Positions 56,004-64,000 of a stretch of 64,000 nucleotides of DNA are shown here, piece after piece. The stretch spans positions 124,001-188,000 of the forward strand of contig JAEHOE010000059.1 of assembly GCA_016858145.1 (NCBI GenBank), given 5' to 3'. The translations under genes were made by a program, and so were the position numbers. The stretch comes from Edaphochlamys debaryana (taxonomy: Eukaryota; Chlorophyta; Chlorophyceae; Chlamydomonadales). The notes beneath the pieces are model-generated. The model saw only the letters and a list, made by a program, of their open reading frames with translations, was not told the origin of the DNA and made no database searches. Numbering within the stretch: position 1 is the stretch's first letter; each line of letters begins with the position of its first letter.

Positions 56004-56008
56004 TGTAA
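56004..56008 (+). terminator. Polyadenylation signal TGTAA of the coiled-coil gene
   Basis: TGTAA lies 140 nt after the stop at 55864. Its position and the chlorophycean consensus make it the likely signal. Confidence 0.6.
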
Positions 56009-56024
56009 GGTGGGGGCCGCACGT

Positions 56025-58180
56025 TTGGCCTTGGTTGGCCGCTTGTAGTTGGCCATGGCTGCAGTAGAGCGGTGGCCGTGCAGGCCACCGGCTTGCGTGG
56101 TCCCTCGTGATAAGACGAAGCGCGCGTGATTTGACTGACGGAAGTCAGCATGGTCGGACTTCTTGTGCATAGGACCGCTTTGTGACGGGGGCTGCCTGGT
56201 GGCTGCGGCATGCCCTCCTGCGGCATTCTCTCGTCTTTGTTTGCCTACCGTATCTCTTCCTTTGACAGCTGAGAGTTTCTTCCTTTCTTTTTATCTTCTC
56301 TATTGTGAACGCTGGTCGGGAACCGGAGCAGCGGTCATTCACGTGGTGGCGTGCCTTGTTGAGACCTTGAGATGGTGGAGCTGTCTCCCTGTGTAAGCAT
56401 AGCATCGGCGCCTGCAGCGCTGCAGCGTGCCAGCTCGCCAGCGTCACGTCACGTTGCGGCACAGCACAACTGTGACGGCGGGGGGTTACTATGCCAAGCG
56501 ACCTGCACGGTCCTCCAGCCGGCCCCACACGGCGGTTACCCCCAACCCCGTCACGACCGTGGCGGCGCCGCGACGGCCCGGGCGCCCTTGAGCAGGGAGA
56601 CCTGTGGATTAGTGCAAGGCCACCAGTACGGCAGGCTGACGGCAGGCCCCTGACTCCACCTCGGGACCTGGCGGAGCGCGTTAGGTCGCGTGGGAGTCCT
56701 TGGCAGGGGCATGTAGTCTGACGCACGGTCTTGTGAGAGCAGTGGCCGGGCTCACGCCCCTGGGGCCCCGCCCCTGCAGGAGAACTGCCGCATACCTGCA
56801 AGGTCCCCGCCAGCCACATGCAGCCCCGGCATCAGGTCAGAATGTGTTTTGAGCAGCTGCACGACGTCTCCCACCAACCCCGGACCCGACCCTTTCCTTT
56901 CCCAGGACCAGCAAGTCTTATGAGGCGGTGCTGAGAAGCACCAGGCACACTCCCGATGCTGGGCGCCGCTTGACCCTCCCTGGGACGCACGCAGCACGAT
57001 GGTTGCGCTTGGGGCCAGGCACCACTCCAGGGTCAGGCCTCGGCACGGACGCGCGGACCCTCTCCAAGCTGCGCCGCGACTCCACGGGCCCGTCCCAGTG
57101 TGCCGTGCTCGCTCTGTACAGATGCTGCAGAGCGTGCCAAGTCTCTCCGCGAGGCAGTCTGCTCGCCTGGGCCGTCCCCGCTGCTGGGTCCAGCCCTTCA
57201 AGCCTTCAGGGCTTGCACAGCCTTGCCCCGGGGTACTGGCCCGCACATGTAACCTGTGGCCTCTGGCCAGGCTGGTGAGGCTAGCTGCCGAGCCCCAGCC
57301 CACCCCAGCCCACCCAGGGCCCTTGAAGGTGTCCATTTTCGTCTCCACCCTCTCCAACGAGCGCTCTGTGGTATCAGCGGCATCAGTGGAAGTGGAGGGG
57401 CGGTCGGGGGAAAGCCCAGTGCTGGTGCAAGGCAAAAGAGCGTGCATGGCCTCGCAGAGATTGCTTCGGCAGTCTGTTGCTGTATTTCCTGTTGGGTCCC
57501 GCAGGCCCCGGTGTTGGGTCCAGCCGTCCGGGCCTTGCCTCGGGGTCTTGGCCCCCACACCTGGCCAGGCTGGGTCCAAAACCAGCCAGGAGAACGGAGG
57601 GGCGGCGGGGGGAAAGCCGCAAACGCCCCGGCCCCCGCCGTGCCTGCCGTCGAGGCGTCTGGGCGCCACTCGTGGAATCCAGTAACCCCAGGACACAGGA
57701 CGACTCTGTCCAAGAGGTCTCAACTGGCATTTCGCTGCGCATGTGGACTCGCCGGGTAAGGTCAGGCGCCCCAGATGCTGTCCGAGTGATTGCCAAATGG
57801 TCAGGTTTACAGAGCGGCCGAAACAGTGCGCGGCCAGTATGCTCTAGTGTCTGTAGAAAGCGGGACTGGTCTCTTGGCGTTGCAAGCGGAACCAGGATGC
57901 AGGGCCGAGGTCCGATGCGGCCTTCTCTAGCACCTGGGAGCGGACACGCGCTGCACCCAGAACACTCACACATAGCCCACTACTTTTCCCGCACACTGCA
58001 AGCTCAGCGCACACCGCTAGGAGGTCAAGCACAGCAAGGCGAAGCGAAGCCCAACTCTAGGGGCATTGTAATTCTGTGAACGGTGCCTCTGGTTCCCCAG
58101 ACCGAAAGCCCGTCTAGATAGTCGTCGACTCCACACGCAGCGGCGGCCTACAGGCAGCCGCAGCGGGTGGTTGAGGCGCA
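56025..58180. other. Intergenic; one long minus-strand frame of doubtful coding status
   Basis: A 323-codon frame on the minus strand (57723-56752) has no recognisable family and contains an internal near-duplication: the GGGTCCAGCC...CCAGGCTGG stretch at about 57187-57275 returns at 57508-57573. I treat it as repeat-derived. A pyrimidine-rich, relatively AT-rich patch lies at 56230-56310. The right end holds the endosulfine promoter. Confidence 0.4.
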
Positions 58181-58686
58181 ATGGCGGAGCAGGTGGGACC
58201 GCACTCGGGTTCAGCGCTCGCGCTTACGCTTCCTGCCATGCGCCCTTCAATGGTGGATCTGACGGTCTTACCTCTTTAATGGCGCAGGAGAAGAACCCAA
58301 AAGATGTTGAGAAGGAGCAGGAGGCGATGCTCATGGCGAAGTATGGCGGCCTGAAGCCGAAGAAGAAGCTCCTACCGAAGGTGCGAACTGCACGGGTAGC
58401 AAGGAGGCGACTGCAGGGCTCCGGGAGCGCTTTGGGGAGCTGGCCGAGCACTCCAACACCTGGACATGCGGACTGTGCGCCCGCACCGGCTAACGCGCAT
58501 GCGCCCTGCTGCCCGCAGGACCACAAGTTCTTCGACTCTGCGGACTGGGCAATGAATAAAGAAGCCCAGAAGAAGGGCGAGAAGCCTGCCGATCCCGATC
58601 AGCAGCAGGAGACGTTGCCGCCGAAGCTGGAGCCCATGCCAGTGCCATCTCGGCGAGTCAGCCACCTGGACCCGCTGGACAAATGA
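58181..58686 (+). CDS. Endosulfine (ENSA/ARPP-19 family), PP2A-B55 inhibitor
   Basis: Three exons, 58181-58192, 58288-58380 and 58519-58686, give a 90-residue protein; the first exon encodes only MAEQ and the introns are both phase 0. The hallmark is KFFDSADW near the middle, the endosulfine core (FDSGDY in animals) whose Ser is phosphorylated by Greatwall-type kinase to turn the protein into a PP2A-B55 inhibitor. The upstream AKYGGLKPKKKLLPK matches the conserved helix of the family. The C-terminus, with RRVSHLDPLDK, has a possible basophilic-kinase site. The length fits the small plant and algal members. It acts in cytosol and nucleus in cell-cycle or nutrient control. The alternative upstream ATG at 58171 would need no first intron and gives a less family-like N-terminus. 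Confidence 0.9.
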
Positions 58687-59089
58687 GCGGCTTGAAACTT
58701 GAGGAGGGGGTCTGCCATGCGTGCGACCAACATGCGTGCAATCGCTCGGACGAGCAGGAGGAGCTAAGAGCAGAGGGCGGCGTACATAGGGGACGAAGGT
58801 TCGCCATGACCGCCTTGGGGCGAGCGGCGTGCGCGGGTACGGGGAGAGGGTTTCAGGCACTACATCGCTGTCGAGTGAGACGGCCTGCCTCACCGGCATT
58901 GGGAGTTAAAGGGGGGGGGTTGTGGCGGTGATGGGTTTGCCCTTTTCGGGGTGCTGTCAGGCGGGGTGTTGTTGGTGCCTAACGTGCATGTGGTACGGGA
59001 AGGCAGGCCGGTGCACTTTTGCCGACATGGGCCGGCAGGTGTGCCGTGGGACCGTTCGTTCGCTGCGACGCGGCTAAACGATAAGCATT

Positions 59090-59094
59090 TGTAA
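59090..59094 (+). terminator. Candidate polyadenylation signal of endosulfine
   Basis: TGTAA about 400 nt after the stop at 58686; no earlier one was noticed. Confidence 0.5.
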
Positions 59095-59104
59095 GCTTGG
59101 AGAA

Positions 59105-60757
59105 GTGTCCGAGTGCAGCCTTGACGGTACCACAGCTTACCATGGGCTGGCCGCTGCCAGCCCTCGGAAGGGGACCTGGCGACCAGCCGGGGCGCTGGGA
59201 GCTGGCCGGGGATGAGACGTTGCCTGCAGCATTGCTTGTCGACGCATGGGTGCAGTCCATATCGGCTAGTATTCGGGTGGACGAAGCAGAATCTGCATAT
59301 GGAGGTATCAATACTCGCAGTAGGCCCCTGAACGCCTGAATTGTCCAAGGTACCCCACGCGTTGCACGCTTCATGGCGTAGCAATCAGATGAGAGAGAAT
59401 GGGAAAGGGGGACGAGGTTACGCGAAAAGCAAGGCCAGGAGATCAGACAAGGAGCAGGCAGCAGCAGAACACAGAGGACCGTGTAGGGGCAGATGGAAAT
59501 TGAGCTAAAGGGACGGGATGCTTATCCAGCGCAGCAGACCCTGTGGCGGGCCTGGAATAGGAGCACAGGGGCTACTGCTTCTCCTGCTGCTCTGGCAGAG
59601 CTCCGCCGACCGCCTAGTCTCCGCCATGCCCTCAGGCCAGCAGTAACTGCGCCAGCGGACGCCTGCACGCACACGCTGGGGGCCTCGGCCACTAGATGGC
59701 ATAGGAAAGATAAGTGGGGTGTCCGAACGCGTTGCTTGGTGCGGCCCCTAGGATCCCCCGTGCGCCTGCTTGTTCTTGCCTGTCGCTCGGCCTCTCCCTC
59801 TTCCTTTTGCGTTGCGCACAGCCTAGTTGAGTTCAGCTGCATCCCCCTTCGTCGTCGTCCGGACTACGCTGCACGGCCCCTGCGAGCATAGAAGCCCCGA
59901 GGCCAGCAGTAACTGCACTGCACTGACTGCAGTCTTTCACGCCCCAGGTAAGCGCGGAACTGGGCAAAGTCTTTACAAGCTCTGTTAGTTTGAATGGTCC
60001 TGACCCCTCCTAATGTTCTAAGATACAAGATGAAGGTCTCTGCAGCAGCACCAAAAGCTCCTCCCCTCGAGGACTTCCACACGGATTCCACCGGGGGCAG
60101 GAGCGCTGTACACACAGTTGGGTACTCGGCCTCCCGCCAGAACACCCGAACACCCGAACACGCCGACCACGGCCCCGCGAAAATTGTGCGTCTTGATCTT
60201 ATAAGCAGGCTTGACGCGCATGCATGGGGGCAAGCAAGGCACCGCGCATCATCGCGCATCATGGGAAGAACGAAGGCGCCCCCGCCTGCAATCAAGGCCT
60301 CAATCTGGGTAGTGGTTGGATGGGCAGCAACCGGCGCCGTACCAAAATTGCCGGATGCCCGCACACAGCTGACACCCTCGAAGAACCTCAAAAAAAATCC
60401 GTGCGGGAAACGGCTCCACGCACGCTTGCGCGTCCCCAAGCTCACGCCTCCCAAGATGTTGGCGAGGCCACGAGCGGAAACGGCACCACCACCGCACATC
60501 ACACCAGCACACATGTGTCCCACACCGCTCTCACAAGTCGTCACGGCTAGATACGCGCCGCATTCGCTTCCCTCCGCCTTCGGGGCCGCAGCATCGTCCG
60601 CGCCCCCGTACGGCAGGAGCCCAACCGGGTAGCCGACCGGTCACAGTTCGCTACTTCGCACACGCTCCTCTCTCGGCAGTTCACCCGACGCACGCTCGAC
60701 ACGGCCGGGGCGCTGTGCCGGGGCTGGAGCCTGCCACGCAGAACCATCACGCGCCTG
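59105..60757. other. Convergent intergenic region, no gene seen
   Basis: The endosulfine gene (plus) and beta-amylase gene (minus) end toward each other. Minus-strand TGTAA at 59977-59973 probably ends the beta-amylase transcript. Open frames are short. The dispersed GGGGACGAGGTTACGCGA motif lies at 59407-59424. Confidence 0.5.
59973..59977 (-). terminator. Candidate polyadenylation signal of beta-amylase
   Basis: TGTAA on the minus strand about 780 nt downstream of the stop at 60758; it is the first such motif noticed in this direction. Confidence 0.5.
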
Positions 60758-63591
60758 TCATGCCTTGTTCCGCATGCGATTGAGGAAGCGTGAGAAGGCG
60801 TCCCAGTTATCGAACATCAGGTCGCCCATGCGGAGGAACGTCACCTGCGTCAGCCGCCCCGCGCGCGCGTTCCGCCCGAAGGCGCTCTCCGCGATGCGCT
60901 CAAACGCATAGTCGTCGTAGCGCTGCAGGGCGTTCTCGCCCGACAGCGGCACGCCGTACTTCTCCGCCGCTTCGATGACCTGAGGGGGAGGCAGGGCGGA
61001 AGGCACACGTCAGCAAGGAAACCCAGGAGTCGCGGTCGAGCCAGCACAAGGGTACCACCAACGAGTTAACCCGTGCCTACGGGCAGCCCTCGCTCGGGCA
61101 GCCCTTGCCCACCCCTCCCCATCCCTCGCCCAGAGAACCCTCCACCCTCCACCCCCGGCCGCACCTGCTGCAGGAGCGCCTGCGGGCTGCAGCGGCCCTC
61201 GGGCGGGTGCTCGCAGTCGCGCATCTCCACGCACGTGAAGCTGAGCGAGGCGTCGTGCTGCCGCAGCATGGCCATGAAGGGCAGGTAGCCGTCCCGGTCG
61301 CGCGTGTTGTAGTAGCCCGCCGTCAGCTCCGCCGCGTGCGCTCGCGACTTGAACCACCAGTGCACCCCCGCCAGCTTGATGCCCATCTTGCAGGCCGGCG
61401 CGAACTCGTAGATGACGTGCCCGTTGTCCGCCTGAGGGGTGAGCAAGGAGGGCGAGGGCACCGGGGGTTTAGCGTCGGTGTGGGGGATGGGCGAGGGGAG
61501 GGCGTGCGGTTGCGGACAGGCACCGAAGGCGCTGGGGAGGTCGGCTGCGGTGGCTGTCAAGACACCCGGCTGAGCGTTGACTTTGGTGCACAAGTCTGCC
61601 TTCTCCGGCCCTGCAGGCACAGCCCCCGGAAGCGCGCGAACAAGCGGGCCCCTGCCCCTGGCTTGCATGCCCCAAACCCCCTTAGGAGTGCGAGGGAGAT
61701 CCTCGCATGGCGCTGACGGGAACCCTCCTACGCCTGGTACGGCCTAACCAGCACCCCCGGGCTAAAGCTACAATTGCGTGGCCATGCGCTGGACCGCCGC
61801 CTTCATGGCCCTCATCAAACCCCTTTCCCAGGTCTCCGCGGCCGCGACTCACGTCGCGCATCGAGTTGAAGACGCGCGGCCGCCCGTGCTTGTTGAGCAC
61901 CTCCGCCGCGGCCGTGAGCACGCGGTCCGCGTGCTGCAGGAGCATGGTGGAGTACCAGGAGAGGAAAAAGTGCCCGTAGGCCGAGCTCCAGCTGCCGCCC
62001 TGGCTCACGAAGAAGCCCGTCTCCCAGCTGCTGCTGTTGTAGTTCCCCGCGTCGTGCGGCCCGCTGAGCCCCCTGGGAGGAAACAGGAGGGAGGGAGCGC
62101 AGCAGCTCGTCAGGATAACAGCGGCAGCAGCAGCATGACGGTCCCCGGGCAAGTAAACACCAGGGCAGAGCTAGCGTCCGAGAGGGCGGCTGAGGTGCAG
62201 TACCGGGAAGCCCGCGGCTAACCCGAAGCCCCGAGGGAGCAGCGCGGAGCGGCCCTCACCATTCGGGGTGCCCCGCCGCGTCCGCAGTCTTCCGAAGGCA
62301 TTCGAGCATGTACTTGTCATAGCACTGGAACTCGCCCACACCCGGGAACCGCCAGCGCCCGTCGCCCTCCGGGTAGGACGGGTACCGCAGCTCCCCCGCC
62401 GGTCCGAGGCCCACCGTCACCTCCGTGATCACCGTCCCTGCGGAGTAGCAAGGCATCAAGCTGTTGGTTGCGAGAACGATCACGGCAGCGTAGGGGCGGC
62501 TCGGAATACGAAACGCAGGGGGAGGGACGAACTGGGGGTGCGATGCCCATGAGGTCAGGCCGCACCCAAACCCGCACCCGCCCGCGCGCATCCCGCCGCT
62601 TCAGCTCACCGAACAGGTGCTGGAACTTGTCTGCGAAGGCGTTGATGAAGTCGCGATACATCTCCACCGGCGTCCGGCTCCAGAAGAGCGGGGTCTCGTC
62701 GCATCCGAGCGACAAGCACTCCCGGTTCCGGTGCCCCGACTTATCCGTGTAGAAGATGTCCGGGTTGCGCTCGCCCACGTCGAGAACCCACTTTGGCAGC
62801 GGAATTTTGCAGGTGTCCCCGACATTTCCGCCTGCCGCGTGAAAGCTCATGACCGCCTGCACCTTCAGGCCCGCAGCAGCGACTTTGTAGAAGAGCCGCT
62901 TGTAGGCCGAGAAGTCATACTGGCGGGGGCCGGCGCGCTCCACGATGCCCCACCAAACGTCGACCATGACGCCCTCCACGCCAGCCTGCTTGAGCGTATG
63001 CAGCGCGATGTCCAGAGAGCGCTCCTTCTTCAGCACCGATATCCGCTTGCCGTCGCGCTCCACCACCCACACGGTATCGAGGGGGAGCATAACATAGACC
63101 GGGCAGCCGGACCCGCTGGAGGAGGGCTGCTCCGCCTGCCCCTCCGGATACTGCGTGTCGAAGCGGTCCTCGTCTATCATGGGAATCTTTATGTTCTGCC
63201 TGTTCTCTCGCAAGAGCCTGCGCGGGAGGAGCAAGAGGCGTGTGGCCCTTGCGCGGCGCATGCAAAGTTCCCAAACTCGCGCGCACCTGTGGATATCCAG
63301 GTCGTCCTCGAGCTCCGAGAAAGCATTTGCCCCTGGCGTTGCGACAATAGGCTCCGGTGCTGAGCTCGCGAAGCCGAAGTCGTCCTCGAGCGTCCGCGAG
63401 GTCCGCGGGTGGGTGGCCGGGTGCGCGACTTGGCGCCCTTGCGAGCGGCAGGCTCCGCTCTCCCGCACCCGCAGCCCTCTAGACTGGTGCAGTCGTCGAG
63501 CAGCTAGTAGCGCACTACGTAGGGGCGCTACTAGGCAGCGCGGGCTCGTGCTGGGGCTGCAGGGCAGCGCGGTCGGAGGCCCAGAGCGCAT
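60758..63591 (-). CDS. Beta-amylase (GH14), probably plastidial
   Basis: Six exons on the minus strand, 63591-63287, 63217-62610, 62437-62260, 62072-61853, 61431-61165 and 60979-60758, close to 599 residues. The first ~100 residues are Arg/Ser-rich and lack acidic residues at the start, as in a chloroplast transit peptide, followed by an acidic stretch. The GH14 barrel shows [33 protein letters not shown], the catalytic acid in [26 protein letters not shown] and the catalytic base in [12 protein letters not shown]. All expected active-site blocks are present, so the enzyme should release maltose from starch non-reducing ends. The first ATG in frame after an upstream stop-rich stretch is at 63591-63589. 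The short intron 63286-63218 is inferred from a good donor and acceptor and removes a basic insert. Confidence 0.9.
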
Positions 63592-64000
63592 CTCCGCCAC
63601 ACCCCCTGGCGCCCCAGGCGAAGGCCAGGGCGCCAAGGAGGCTGCTGCTGAGCTAGTCTAGGTCACACAGGGCGCGGCTGGGCGGGCAAAGCGTTTGAGC
63701 CCGATGCAAAGTTGTTGTTGGTGTTGTCCGCGGTGGCAGTCTCTTTGCCGTCTTTGCGCAAATGTCTGGGGACGTGGCGTGTGTCTGCTCTAGTCGTATA
63801 GTCTCTTGCCTCTGTAGCTGTGCAGCCCGAGCCTCCTCGCGCAACAAAGAGGAGTCGGTACGGAAGCTTTTTGGCACGTCAGCACCAAGTGCGTCTGTGC
63901 TGGCTCCCACCGCCTCCAGCACAACCGCCACAGGCTGGGTGCACCAGAGCCCCGCGCCCCCCAGAGTCTACCTCGGTGCCACCTCGGCGCGGACATGCGC
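63592..64000. promoter_or_regulatory. 5' flank of beta-amylase
   Basis: No coding sequence was recognised between the beta-amylase start and the window end. The region probably holds its 5' UTR and promoter, possibly shared with a gene beyond the window. Confidence 0.35.

Overview
The window is nuclear DNA of a very GC-rich green alga, most likely Chlorophyceae. The evidence is many short GT-AG introns with G-rich 5' halves and C-rich 3' halves, TGTAA polyadenylation signals after several genes, and protein families typical of these algae (TRP-like membrane proteins, ankyrin proteins with a characteristic N-terminus, a plastid-type beta-amylase, endosulfine). No bacterial operon logic applies. 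I built the gene models by joining exons by hand; for most genes all intron phases close exactly, which supports them. Transcript data were not available.

Layout. (1) 2-8200, plus strand: 3' part of a TRP-like multi-pass membrane protein; the gene starts before the window. (2) About 8.2-13.35 kb: its 3' flank, split by a ~4.3-kb segment holding a candidate 2OG-Fe(II)-dioxygenase-like gene (9191-11126). (3) 14.3-24.8 kb, plus: a 28-exon membrane-anchored class-3 (DAG-type) lipase whose introns contain a 102-bp tandem array. (4) 25.1-30.7 kb, plus: a STAND NTPase with kinesin-light-chain-type TPRs, frameshifted in the TPR array and then cut by a ~1.1-kb insertion that resembles the tail and 3' flank of gene 1; a decayed TPR unit lies beyond it at 31.8-31.96 kb. 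(5) 32.98-37.27 kb, plus: secreted M14B metallocarboxypeptidase. (6) 39.54-41.91 kb, plus: ankyrin-repeat protein. (7) 43.7-46.5 kb, minus: ADP/ATP-carrier-like mitochondrial carrier. (8) 47.0-55.9 kb, plus: 1,395-residue coiled-coil protein with only phase-0 introns. (9) 58.18-58.69 kb, plus: 90-residue endosulfine. (10) 60.76-63.59 kb, minus: beta-amylase. The genes do not form one pathway; lipase, beta-amylase, carrier and carboxypeptidase are independent metabolic or housekeeping functions.

The most striking feature is structural. In at least six separate genes a short stretch spanning an exon end and its splice site is duplicated in tandem into the neighbouring intron, 40-200 bp away. 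I count about fifteen cases, on both strands, at donors and acceptors, one expanded to an eight-copy array and one keeping the reading frame so that it could add 38 residues. The second theme is a pair of diverged dispersed segments (7.9-8.9 plus 13.2-13.35 kb versus 30.7-31.8 kb), one of which interrupts the STAND gene.
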